The notes under the pieces were generated by a model that was not told where the DNA came from, searched no databases, and worked only from the letters and a program-made list of their open reading frames with translations. A stretch of DNA of 49,538 bases from Chryseobacterium sp. (lineage in GTDB: Bacteria; Bacteroidota; Bacteroidia; Flavobacteriales; Weeksellaceae), in NCBI GenBank assembly GCA_003248755.1, contig QFQW01000023.1:1-49538 (forward strand), in the 5' to 3' direction. A program made the translations under genes and the position numbers. Shown here one piece after another: positions 15,215-23,368 of this stretch; the stretch's first letter is position 1, and each line of letters opens with the position of its first letter.

Positions 15215-17104
15215 TTAAAAAGCAAAACAAGAACATCCTAATGCACCCCAAAATGAATGGTAATTATTCACGGGAACAGTGCTTAATCTTGCCGCATCAT
15301 GATTATGATTGTGAATATCACAACTTCCCGCACAACTGTGAATCTGAGAAGTCAAAGGTGCTTTTAATTCGGATTTCGAATTTTTCTCAATTTTCATCTG
15401 AGCATGTCCTCCTGCAGGATAATAGCCGTTGTAAAGATTTGTTGGCGACCAATCCGGCAGTACGGGAATCGAAGGCGGTGCAAATGAGGAGAATTCTCCT
15501 TTAGCATAAACAATTTTACCGTCTACAACTGTCATCTCGGCTTCGATATTTTTAATATCTTCATCATCCACCATGAAATAATCTTTGTCTAAAACTGCCA
15601 AATCCGCAAACATACCCACTTGAATGTCACCTTTCTTCTGCTGTTCCTGAGAAAACCACGCGCTTCCTTTTGTGTACAATTCCAATGCAACATTTCTGTC
15701 CAATCTCGTATCGGAATACAATTGAAGTCCTCCAACCGTTTTCCCGACGGTTAACCAATACATTGAAACCCATGGATTATAACTGCTCACTCTTGTCGCA
15801 TCAGAACCGCCGCCAACAGGCACTTCCATTTCCAGCATTTTTTTGATCGGCGGTGTATTTTCAGCGGCATTTTCTCCGTATCGGTCAGTAAAATATTCTC
15901 CCTGATAAGCCATTCTGCTTTGAATAGCGATTCCGCCACCTAAACTTTTTACACGTTCGATATTTTTTTCATCAATCGTTTCTGCGTGGTCGAAAATCCA
16001 CGGCAATCCGTTGAAAGGAATATCCTGATCTACTTTTTCGAAAACATTTAAAAATCTCGTAATGCTTTCATTGTAGGTTGCATGAAGTCTGAAAGGCCAG
16101 CGATTTTCCACCAGTAATCTTACAACTTTTTCCAAATCCGCTTCCATATTTTCCGGCAAATCAGGTCTTGGCTGAATAAAATCCTCAAAATCCGCCGCGG
16201 AAAACACCAACATCTCTCCTGCCCCGTTGTGACGGTACATATCGTCGCCCTGATACAATTTTACGGTATCGATCCAATCGCTGAAATCTTCAAATTCGTG
16301 CTTGGGCTTTTGCGTGAATAAATTATAGGCAATTCTTACGGTCAGTTGTTTCTTTTCATTCAGTTCATTCACTACTTTATAATCATCCGGAAAATTTTGG
16401 AAACCGCCGCCCGCATCAATCACACTCGTGATTCCGAAACGGTTTAATTCGGTCATAAAATGTCTTGTCGAATTCAGCTGATGTTCATAAGATAACTTCG
16501 GACCTTGTGCTAAAGTTGAATACAGAATCATTGCGTTTGGCGTGGCGATAATCAAACCTGTAGGTTCGCCGTTCGCGTCTCTTTCGATATGTCCACCTGC
16601 AGGAGCCGGAGTATTTTTAGTAAAACCGACCGCTTTTAAAGCTGCTCTGTTCATCAATGCACGATCATACAAATGAAGAATAAAAACCGGAGTTTCGGGA
16701 GCAATCGCATTGATTTCTTCCAAAGTCGGCATTCTTCTTTCCGCAAACTGGAATTCTGACCAGCCACCAACGACTCGAACCCATTGCGGAGAAGGTGTGC
16801 GGTCTACCTGATTTTTCAGTATTCTCATTGCATCAGCTAAAGAAGGAACGCCGTCCCATCTTAATTCAAGGTTATAATTGAGTCCGCCACGAATGAGATG
16901 AATATGGGAATCATTAATTCCGGGAACCACTCTTCTCTTTTTTAAATCGATAATTTTTGTGGATTCTTCAGAAAACTGTTCAACCAAACCATCGTTTCCA
17001 ACCGCAATTATTTTTCCATCTTTGATGGCAACTGCAGAAATATCCGGCGTTTCTTTGTTGAAGCTGTGAATTTTCCCGTTAAATAAAATTAAATCTGCTT
17101 TCAT
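15215..17104 (-). CDS. YtcJ-like amidohydrolase with Cys/His-rich tail
   Basis: A 629-aa amidohydrolase of the YtcJ/amidohydrolase-3 type. The metal-binding HxH is in GINDSHIHLI (about residues 64-73); further likely metal-site residues are in WIFDHAET and GGGSDATRV. The substrate class is unknown; the family hydrolyses C-N bonds. The C-terminal 40 residues are unusual in composition: CAGSCDIHNHNHDAA followed by a final FWGALGCSCFAF. I recall similar terminal motifs in related proteobacterial amidohydrolases, so the tail is probably a family feature with a metal or redox role. No signal peptide is seen. It begins 6 bp after the M17 N-domain gene, inside the operon. Confidence 0.88.
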   Translation of the reverse strand: MKADLILFNGKIHSFNKETPDISAVAIKDGKIIAVGNDGLVEQFSEESTKIIDLKKRRVVPGINDSHIHLIRGGLNYNLELRWDGVPSLADAMRILKNQVDRTPSPQWVRVVGGWSEFQFAERRMPTLEEINAIAPETPVFILHLYDRALMNRAALKAVGFTKNTPAPAGGHIERDANGEPTGLIIATPNAMILYSTLAQGPKLSYEHQLNSTRHFMTELNRFGITSVIDAGGGFQNFPDDYKVVNELNEKKQLTVRIAYNLFTQKPKHEFEDFSDWIDTVKLYQGDDMYRHNGAGEMLVFSAADFEDFIQPRPDLPENMEADLEKVVRLLVENRWPFRLHATYNESITRFLNVFEKVDQDIPFNGLPWIFDHAETIDEKNIERVKSLGGGIAIQSRMAYQGEYFTDRYGENAAENTPPIKKMLEMEVPVGGGSDATRVSSYNPWVSMYWLTVGKTVGGLQLYSDTRLDRNVALELYTKGSAWFSQEQQKKGDIQVGMFADLAVLDKDYFMVDDEDIKNIEAEMTVVDGKIVYAKGEFSSFAPPSIPVLPDWSPTNLYNGYYPAGGHAQMKIEKNSKSELKAPLTSQIHSCAGSCDIHNHNHDAARLSTVPVNNYHSFWGALGCSCFAF

Positions 17105-17110
17105 ACTTAA

Positions 17111-17860
17111 TTATTTAGCATTCAATTTTGAAATCGCATCCTGAATTCCTCCTCCTGCTACGGTGAAAAATGCAGGACCTGCCAATAAAATCAGTTTCTT
17201 CAGCTTCATCTCATCTGAATAATTTTTGCCTTTCAGATAAGACTGTGCACGATACGCTTCAAAAGCTCCTAACACAACATTTTCGGCAACCAAAGCCGTC
17301 GGAGAATCTATTCCCGCATCTTTTAAGTCACTCGCAAAAGAGGCTGTTGCTACTTGTAATTTAAGAGCTTCTCTCATGGCTACGCTTCCTACCTCTTTCA
17401 TTAATTCGGCGTCAAAAGAGTTTCGGTTTCCCAATCCGATTAATAATAATTTTTTTGAAGCTAAACTTCCTTTTGGAGGAGCAATCAACAAAGTTTCCAA
17501 AGCATGACCTTTGAATTTTCCGCTTTTTCTGACATCGGTAATAATTCCTTTCAAAGCTTCATCCAAGTGAACCATTCCGTTCAGATCTTTAGGAAGCGCA
17601 GGCGGATTAAAAATATCACCGTCGGTATATTCGAAAACACAGGCAATTTGTAAATCTGCCACTGCGGCGGAAGGTCCCTGTACCAAACCAACGATGGAGA
17701 CACCGTCTACTGTTCCCCAATTCTTGGAAGTTCCGATTGCTGTTTTTATTTCGGCTGTTGCAGTCTGTGCTGAAACAAAATTGGCTGCTGAAGCTGTTAA
17801 AACAAATGCAGCAAGCATTGCTTTAGACCAATTGAAATATTTTGAAATTGAATGTTGCAT
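17111..17860 (-). CDS. exported protein with M17 peptidase N-terminal domain only
   Basis: A 249-aa protein with a Sec signal peptide (MLAAFVLTASAANFVSA, cleavage near residue 31) and a mature part resembling the N-terminal domain of leucyl aminopeptidases (M17), notably KLLLIGLGNRNSFDAELM and the helix after it. The catalytic C-terminal domain of M17 enzymes, with its metal ligands, is absent and the protein ends normally. It is therefore a stand-alone, exported M17_N-like protein with no predicted peptidase activity; a binding or scaffolding role is possible. It lies 20 bp after the porin gene and 6 bp before the amidohydrolase gene. Confidence 0.75.
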   Translation of the reverse strand: MQHSISKYFNWSKAMLAAFVLTASAANFVSAQTATAEIKTAIGTSKNWGTVDGVSIVGLVQGPSAAVADLQIACVFEYTDGDIFNPPALPKDLNGMVHLDEALKGIITDVRKSGKFKGHALETLLIAPPKGSLASKKLLLIGLGNRNSFDAELMKEVGSVAMREALKLQVATASFASDLKDAGIDSPTALVAENVVLGAFEAYRAQSYLKGKNYSDEMKLKKLILLAGPAFFTVAGGGIQDAISKLNAK

Positions 17861-17880
17861 AATAAATAATTTAGTAATGA

Positions 17881-19266
17881 TTAAAATTTGAATCCTAAAC
17901 GGATGTTATAAAAGACTCCACTTTTCGCATTCGGAATGATATCTTCAATAAATTCTCCTTTCTGAAAATACTGAAGTCCGCTCACCAACGAGATATATTT
18001 GCTGAAACTGTAGGTAAAATTGGTTAGATAGGCTGTCCCGATATATCTTTTGTGTGAGCTGCTTCCGGGACGGTTTAATACTCCGCTTGGTCTGTAAACA
18101 CCATCATTCAAAGAATATCGCCAGTTGAAAACGACGTCAACCTGCATTTTTAATTTAGAAGTTAAATCTAACGTTGCATACGGATGAATATCGATGAGAT
18201 TGACCGGTCCAACCTGCGGACTGAAGCCAAAATAACCGCCTTTCGGATATAACGGATTGAAAGTATTCAGCTTTCCGTCTTCTTTGGATTTGTCACCGGA
18301 AATGTAATCGTTCCGAAGATTGATGCTCGGCTTAAAATTTACATTTTCAAAAAGATATCCAATATCAACCGAACCTGTCCACGCAGAAATATCTTCGTTT
18401 CCAAAACTTCCGAACTGATAGGCAGCTTCCAGATTATAAATGAATCCGCCGCCGTATTTCCAAAGCCTTCCGCCGATGGTGTGGCGTTTTTCTTTGGCAG
18501 TTCCGACTTCAAAAACAGATTCGTCTCTGCGGATTCCGATGTAATACAAATCTAGGTTTCCGGCTTTTGGAATAATAATTTTAGAATAAGCACCCCAAAG
18601 ATTGAGCTGTTTTGAAATTGTATTATCAAAGACTCCGGTGTTGATGCTGTCTGCCATCATAGCAAAGGCATCTACCGAAACATTTTTGTACGAGTACATT
18701 GCTTTGGCTCCGGTAAATGAAAGTCTTGCATTCGGACCTTCTCTTACAGAAATTAATCTTCCCGAACCGTAATCGAGTTCCTGTCTTCCAAGTCTGAAGG
18801 TTAGTTTTTGTTCTGATTTATTAATGACATTGGCATCAATAAATAGATTCTGAATACTCAACTGGTCTTCATCAATTCCCCTCGAACCGTTTTTTCTTCC
18901 GTTTTGCAAAGCACTTCTTAATTGTGAAAATACCCGAATGTTTTTTCCTAAATGCAAATCTGCATGAACATCGTACCGTTGCAGAAAAAAGTTATTGTGC
19001 CCGATATTAAGCCTACCCCAATCTTCGTTGTTGAAATCCACATATTCGAACCGGGCTTCGCCACCGAAAGACAGATAGACATCTTTCTTTTCATTAAGCG
19101 GAAGAAATTTAACCTTATTATAAAAAGTATCAGCTGAATCTTTTAAGTATTCATAGTTCTCATCGTAACGTAGAAGTTTGAAGTTCTGAGCCGAAAAATT
19201 TTCAGAACAAATAAAAATTAATAGAGTGATAATTTTTAAAAACGATATGGAACCTGCAGATTTCAA
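17881..19266 (-). CDS. alginate-export-type outer-membrane beta-barrel
   Basis: A 461-aa exported protein (signal peptide ending near FSAQ, about residue 27). The mature part has alternating beta-strand sequence, aromatic-rich strands such as VYLSFGGEARFEYVDF and RVFSQLRSALQNG, and a C-terminal strand ending in Phe (YNIRLGFKF), typical of outer-membrane barrels. The pattern fits the alginate_exp/AlgE-like porin family. No alginate genes are present, so it more likely gives small molecules passage for the neighbouring hydrolases. It starts 16 bp after the isochorismatase-like gene stop. Confidence 0.8.
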   Translation of the reverse strand: MKSAGSISFLKIITLLIFICSENFSAQNFKLLRYDENYEYLKDSADTFYNKVKFLPLNEKKDVYLSFGGEARFEYVDFNNEDWGRLNIGHNNFFLQRYDVHADLHLGKNIRVFSQLRSALQNGRKNGSRGIDEDQLSIQNLFIDANVINKSEQKLTFRLGRQELDYGSGRLISVREGPNARLSFTGAKAMYSYKNVSVDAFAMMADSINTGVFDNTISKQLNLWGAYSKIIIPKAGNLDLYYIGIRRDESVFEVGTAKEKRHTIGGRLWKYGGGFIYNLEAAYQFGSFGNEDISAWTGSVDIGYLFENVNFKPSINLRNDYISGDKSKEDGKLNTFNPLYPKGGYFGFSPQVGPVNLIDIHPYATLDLTSKLKMQVDVVFNWRYSLNDGVYRPSGVLNRPGSSSHKRYIGTAYLTNFTYSFSKYISLVSGLQYFQKGEFIEDIIPNAKSGVFYNIRLGFKF

Positions 19267-19282
19267 CGTAGAAAATTTTAGA

Positions 19283-19915
19283 TTAATGTTTAATCATATT
19301 GTGGGCATAATGAATTCCCAATCCGTAGGAACTTCCGTACTTTTTCATCAAGTCTGTTACCGCAACATACGTTTCCTGGCGGGCCCAATCTCTCTGCAGT
19401 TCTAAGATATACTGAATGGAAGTCATCGGTTTTACCCCGGCATGAATCATTCTCTGGATTGCTCTTTCATGCGCTTCATCGCTTACGTCGCCGCAGGCAT
19501 CGGTGATTACATAGACATCATAATTTTCTTCCATTGCAGATAAAGCGGGTCCCACGATACAAACGCCCGTCCATAATCCTGCGAAAACAAGCTTCTGTTT
19601 TTGGGTTCCTACAATGGCTTTGTAAGCGGCTTCATCTTCCCATGTATTCATCGTTGTTCTGTCGATATAGCCGGAAGTTGCCATCGGATATGCTTCTTCA
19701 ATTTCGGGAAATACAGGTCCTGAAAAACTTTCCTCAGCAACGGTTGTTACAATTGTTGGTACATTAAATATTTTGGAAGCTCCGCAGATTACGGCAACAT
19801 TGTTACGGAGTTCATTCATCGAAATGCTTTTTGTTGCGAATGCCATTTGTCCTTCAAAATCAATTAGAACAAGCGCATGATTATCAGGAGATAATAATTT
19901 AGGTGAAGGTTTCAT
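19283..19915 (-). CDS. isochorismatase-family (YcaC-like) hydrolase
   Basis: A 210-aa cysteine hydrolase of the isochorismatase superfamily. The catalytic Asp is in ALVLIDFEGQ (about D19) and the nucleophile Cys in FAGLWTGVCIVG (about C119), with the conserved TTMNTWED region between. Members closest to this pattern are YcaC-like proteins of unknown substrate rather than true isochorismatases; no enterobactin-type genes are nearby. It sits 40 bp after the exported alpha/beta hydrolase and 16 bp before the porin gene. Its place beside pirin-type and hydrolase stress genes suggests detoxification. Confidence 0.88.
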   Translation of the reverse strand: MKPSPKLLSPDNHALVLIDFEGQMAFATKSISMNELRNNVAVICGASKIFNVPTIVTTVAEESFSGPVFPEIEEAYPMATSGYIDRTTMNTWEDEAAYKAIVGTQKQKLVFAGLWTGVCIVGPALSAMEENYDVYVITDACGDVSDEAHERAIQRMIHAGVKPMTSIQYILELQRDWARQETYVAVTDLMKKYGSSYGLGIHYAHNMIKH

Positions 19916-19955
19916 AAAAGTTTATTTTAGTTGTTAATTTTTTAGTTTAAAGAAA

Positions 19956-20867
19956 TTATTGCTTTAGAAATTTTAATAATTCTTCGTTAAATTTGTCTTT
20001 TTCTTCAATAAATAATGCATGCCCGCTGTTTTCAAAAGGAATTAATTTAGAGCCTTTGATGGCTTTATTCATTTGCTCAGCTAATGCGTAAGCGACAATT
20101 CTGTCCTGTTTTGCTTGCATAATAAGTGTCGGAATCTTGATTTTAGGCAAATCACCTCTCAAATCTTCGTCTCGTAAAGCGATTAAAGCCTGTTCCATTG
20201 CGTACGCAGATGACTGCATCTCGATTCCTCCTAACCAAGCACCTATTCCCGCTGGGACTGAAGTTGCTGATAAAACGAATCTTTCGCCGATCGTGTTCAG
20301 TAATCCGGGTCTGTCTACGCTCACACGGTCTACCCATTGCGTGATTTCTTCCTTGGTGAATAACGGATAAGGATAATCCGGTTTTTTGGTATGAACAGGT
20401 GCTGCAGCCGCAAATAATGCTAATTTGCTAACATGTGCTGCGTTGTATTTTGCCACATAATGTAAAGCGATTGCTCCGCCCATTGAATGTCCACCCAACG
20501 TCGCATCTTTAATATCCAATTTGTCTAAAACAGTTTTGATGTCTGATGCAAACTGGTCATAATTGTATTTTCCATACGGTTTGTCTGATTGTCCGAAACC
20601 TCTCAAAGTGATGGCTATAACACGGTAACCTGCTTTTACCAAAGGAAGATATTGGTATTCCCAGGAAGCATCATTCAATGGGTATCCGTGGATTAACACA
20701 ACAGGCTTACCTTCACCAAGGTCGATGACGTGAAGTCTAACGTTGGTTTCTACTTCGATATATTCTGCTCTTGCTTTTGGAGATTTAGCTGTATTTTGGG
20801 CGTTGATACTGGTAAAGAATACGGCTGATAATAAAGCCGCAGTTCCAAGAATTGATTTTAGTTTCAT
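19956..20867 (-). CDS. exported alpha/beta hydrolase
   Basis: A 303-aa alpha/beta hydrolase with a Sec signal peptide (ILGTAALLSAVFFTSINAQ, cleavage after about residue 23). Catalytic features are VVLIHGYPLND in the oxyanion loop, nucleophile Ser in LGGHSMGGA (about S128), Asp in MQAKQDRIV and His in NSGHALF. An in-frame upstream start at 20960 would bury the signal peptide behind 31 residues, so ATG at 20867 is preferred. It is probably periplasmic, in contrast to the cytoplasmic haloperoxidase-like paralogue two genes upstream. The 115-bp gap before it contains a 10-bp inverted repeat (20939-20975), so its expression may be set separately within the operon. Confidence 0.88.
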   Translation of the reverse strand: MKLKSILGTAALLSAVFFTSINAQNTAKSPKARAEYIEVETNVRLHVIDLGEGKPVVLIHGYPLNDASWEYQYLPLVKAGYRVIAITLRGFGQSDKPYGKYNYDQFASDIKTVLDKLDIKDATLGGHSMGGAIALHYVAKYNAAHVSKLALFAAAAPVHTKKPDYPYPLFTKEEITQWVDRVSVDRPGLLNTIGERFVLSATSVPAGIGAWLGGIEMQSSAYAMEQALIALRDEDLRGDLPKIKIPTLIMQAKQDRIVAYALAEQMNKAIKGSKLIPFENSGHALFIEEKDKFNEELLKFLKQ

Positions 20868-20938
20868 AATAGGATATAGTTTTTTTGACAGATTTAATTT
20901 TAAAAATGTCGGGGTTAATAAATTAAATAATGATGAAA

Positions 20939-20975
20939 TTTGAATCAGCCGTTTTTTCAAATCAACTGATTCAAA
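20939..20975. repeat. inverted repeat in intra-operon gap
   Basis: TTTGAATCAG (20939-20948) and CTGATTCAAA (20966-20975) are perfect 10-bp inverted repeats with a 17-nt loop, just downstream of the MaoC gene. There is no T-run on the minus strand directly after it, so it is more likely an mRNA stabiliser, partial terminator or protein site than a full terminator. Confidence 0.5.
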
Positions 20976-20982
20976 AAGAGAT

Positions 20983-21468
20983 TTATCTTTTCAGCAAATA
21001 TTTATGCTGACCTTCCAATACCAGTTCAGATTTCTGGTTGTAAACAGTCACTTTTGTAGTAACGACTCCCTTATCTTCTTGTGGCGTCAAATCAGTAATT
21101 GTCAGTGAAGAGTATAAAGTATCACCGGAATGAACTTCCTTTAAAAAATTACACGACAATTCTAAAAAGGCAATAAAAACATTTCCGAAATAATGAGGAA
21201 GCAATGTTGCACCAGGCGCAGTGAATGCTAAAACCTGTAAACCGTGAACCACCGGTGCTTCGTGACCAAATCTTTTTGCATATTCTACATCGTAATGGAT
21301 CGGGTGATTATCACAGGAAACCGTTTGAAAAGCTGAAGCGTGCGCATCTGTTAATGTTCTGCTTGGTGCACGAAAAACTTCTCCGATAACCAATTCATCA
21401 AAAGTACGGGCTTTAACGATCGCAAAATCTTCCGGATTGAATACTGATTCTGAATTTGAGTTTTCCAT
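20983..21468 (-). CDS. MaoC-like (R)-hydratase-fold protein
   Basis: A 161-aa hot-dog-fold protein of the MaoC dehydratase family. The hydratase-2 signature is visible as SCDNHPIHYDVEYAKRFG (catalytic Asp/His about D53 and H58) followed by PVVHGLQVLAF. Family members hydrate enoyl-CoA or related unsaturated thioesters, but no acyl-CoA pathway genes accompany it. It lies 23 bp after the haloperoxidase-like hydrolase gene, as the second gene of the long minus-strand run. The substrate is unknown. Confidence 0.88.
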   Translation of the reverse strand: MENSNSESVFNPEDFAIVKARTFDELVIGEVFRAPSRTLTDAHASAFQTVSCDNHPIHYDVEYAKRFGHEAPVVHGLQVLAFTAPGATLLPHYFGNVFIAFLELSCNFLKEVHSGDTLYSSLTITDLTPQEDKGVVTTKVTVYNQKSELVLEGQHKYLLKR

Positions 21469-21491
21469 AATTTCAGATTTAAATATGAAAA

Positions 21492-22313
21492 TTATTCATT
21501 AATAAACTCGAGAAGATCTTTATTGATGGTTTCGTGTTCCGTAGTCGGCATTCCGTGTGGGAAACCAGGATAGGTAATTAGTTTTCCGTTCTTCAATAAT
21601 TTGATGGATTTCAAAGCCGCATTTTGGTAAGGAACGATCTGGTCATCCTCACCGTGCATTACCAAAACAGGAATTTCAGTCGTTTTCAGGTCTTCTCTTT
21701 GGTCCGTTTCAGAAAATGCTTTGATTCCGTCGTAATGAGCAACGATTCCTCCCATCATTCCTTGTCTCCACCAGTTTCTCTGTACACCTTCTTTAACATC
21801 AGCACCTTCTCGGTTATAACCATAGAAAGGGACAGTCAAATCAATAAAAAACTGGTTTCTGTTATTCAACGTCTGATCTCTGATGTCATCAAAAACCGAC
21901 ATTGGAACACCATCAGGATTTTCGTCGCTTGCCACCATAATCGGCGGAACAGCGCTGATTAAAACCGCCTTTTTAGCTCTTCCGTTAGCATATTTTGCTA
22001 CGTAACGGATGACTTCACCACCACCTGTTGAATGGCCAATGTGAACTACATCTTTCAAATCTAAAAATTCTACCAGTTCTGCTGCATCAGAAGCATATTG
22101 ATCAATCGTGTGGTTGTAAATATTCTGGCTCGATCTTCCGTGGCCTCTTCTGTCGTGCGTCACGACTCTGAAGCCTCTTTGTAAGAAGAAAATGACCTGT
22201 GCATCCCAATCGTCTGATGATAATGGCCATCCGTGGTGAAACATCAAAACCGGTCCTTTTCCCTGGTCTTTGTAAAAAATTTCTGTTCCGTCTTTTAATT
22301 TTAATGTGCTCAT
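21492..22313 (-). CDS. haloperoxidase-like alpha/beta hydrolase
   Basis: A 273-aa cytoplasmic alpha/beta hydrolase close to cofactor-free haloperoxidases and arylesterases: FHHGWPLSSDDWDAQ (about 25-39), THDRRGHGRSSQ, nucleophile Ser in HIGHSTGGGE (about S95), Asp in MHGEDDQIVP (about D223/D224) and His in GFPHGMPTTEH (about H253). Such enzymes hydrolyse esters and can form peracids; the natural substrate is unknown. It is the first gene of a 13-gene minus-strand run to 9313. A 22-bp perfect palindrome lies about 113 bp upstream of its start and may control the run. Confidence 0.9.
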   Translation of the reverse strand: MSTLKLKDGTEIFYKDQGKGPVLMFHHGWPLSSDDWDAQVIFFLQRGFRVVTHDRRGHGRSSQNIYNHTIDQYASDAAELVEFLDLKDVVHIGHSTGGGEVIRYVAKYANGRAKKAVLISAVPPIMVASDENPDGVPMSVFDDIRDQTLNNRNQFFIDLTVPFYGYNREGADVKEGVQRNWWRQGMMGGIVAHYDGIKAFSETDQREDLKTTEIPVLVMHGEDDQIVPYQNAALKSIKLLKNGKLITYPGFPHGMPTTEHETINKDLLEFINE

Positions 22314-22425
22314 TGTTGTAAATTTTTTGATTAATAATTAAATTCTCTATTCTTGTTTTCAAAATAAAAACCAAAAATTTTAATCCAATGAAAATCAAAA
22401 TATTAACCTAAAATGAAGAAATTAT

Positions 22426-22447
22426 AAATTACGAAATTTCGTAATTT
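22426..22447. promoter_or_regulatory. 22-bp perfect palindrome, candidate operator
   Basis: The half-site AAATTACGAAA is followed at once by its exact complement. It lies about 113 bp upstream of the first gene of the large minus-strand run. Such a site could be an activator-binding sequence for the sigma-54-type regulators encoded nearby or an operator for another regulator. No matching -24/-12 promoter was found between it and the gene. Confidence 0.6.
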
Positions 22448-22918
22448 TATGAAAACTAAATTAGTGTATATATAAAATTTGATATTATTATAAATATCGA
22501 TACCGAAAGGAATAATGATAGCATGTAATTCCACTTTTCTATTGTAAATGATGATGACCAAACTTTGCTGTTTGTGACTGAAAATTTACAATCACGCTAT
22601 CTTTAGCAGAGCTCATAGTATCACTACAAATTTGATTTATTTTAAACTTGCGCTGAGAGTATTTAGTTTTAAGGTTCCGGGTTCATTATATTAAATCAGA
22701 ATACTTTTCAGATCCACAAACGGCTAGCATAGCTGAAGTCTAAAACCATATGATAGTATGATTGATGGTATTCTTCCAACTTGATTCTTGAAAAATTCAG
22801 TTATTTGTTAAAAAATTAATGTTACTAAAAAAAAACAACACTTGACAAAACACACACAAGCAATTGCTAATCAAGCAATTAACCATGCATTTAATCTCAG
22901 TAATTCGTTCAATCAATT

Positions 22919-22978
22919 AAAAATTCATTAATAATGAATTTTTTAATTTTGAATTCATCTTTTTAGATATTAAATTTG
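22919..22978 (+). promoter_or_regulatory. textbook Bacteroidota promoter with adjacent palindrome
   Basis: TTTTG (22947-22951), 19 bp, then TAAATTTG (22971-22978), 14 bp before the ATG at 22993. Just upstream, AAAAATTCATT (22919-22929) and AATGAATTTTT (22933-22943) form a perfect 11-bp inverted repeat with a 3-nt centre, placed as an operator touching the -33 box. Confidence 0.75.
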
Positions 22979-22992
22979 TACAAAATCTATCT

Positions 22993-23346
22993 ATGAACTA
23001 TAAACTTGAGCTTAATGCTCAGGATTCCCATTACCCGATTATATTTCACAATATTTTATTCGATGCTTTCAAAATCAATATTATAGAAAGACATAGTGGT
23101 ACGAAACAAAAAAAATTACAGCGCATTGTTATTAAAGTCAGAACACATGATGACGAAATTGTCAAAACTAAAACAGAGGCTTTTCGAATCATACTGAAAG
23201 GAGACGATTATGTTAATTATGAAAAACTAACAAGAATTTTTACTTCATATGAGTTTAAAAACAAACTGATTAATAGAAAAGAGAAAGAGCAGGAATATGT
23301 ATATTTTCTGTTACAGTTAGTCATAAATTATTACCAACTCAATTAA
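22993..23346 (+). CDS. orphan 117-aa protein of unknown function
   Basis: A soluble, basic 117-aa protein with no recognised motif. It has alternating beta-strand-like and helical segments (FKINIIERHSG, QRIVIKVRTHDD, KTEAFRIILKGDDY) and a helical C-terminus. I cannot assign a family. In its favour as a real gene: a very clear TTTTG-N19-TAAATTTG promoter, an ATG 14 bp after it with an adjacent palindromic site, and a stop 22 bp before the convergent semiSWEET gene. It is isolated on its strand. Confidence 0.7.
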   Translation: MNYKLELNAQDSHYPIIFHNILFDAFKINIIERHSGTKQKKLQRIVIKVRTHDDEIVKTKTEAFRIILKGDDYVNYEKLTRIFTSYEFKNKLINRKEKEQEYVYFLLQLVINYYQLN

Positions 23347-23368
23347 TATCAACTAATATCTGATATAA

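Larger units (their letters stand above)
22314..22992. other. long intergenic control region
   Basis: This 679-bp gap separates the head of the detoxification run from the 117-aa gene. It holds a 22-bp perfect palindrome (22426-22447), an imperfect long inverted repeat (22517-22601), and the promoter and palindrome of the downstream gene (22919-22978). The middle part, about 22610-22850, has slightly higher GC than its flanks but no ORF or RNA I can identify. Confidence 0.5.

Noticed and set aside
22102..22398. 98-codon minus-strand ORF across the start of the haloperoxidase-like gene
   Set aside because: Arg-rich out-of-frame product that overlaps the well-supported hydrolase start.
22314..22425. 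Search for a sigma-54 promoter between the 22-bp palindrome and the first operon gene
   Set aside because: GG-containing stretches are present but none gives GG-N10-GC with recognisable -24/-12 elements, so no promoter is called.
22673..22684. GGTTCCGGGTTC, reminiscent of a tRNA T-arm
   Set aside because: No acceptor, D or anticodon arms can be built around it; not a tRNA.
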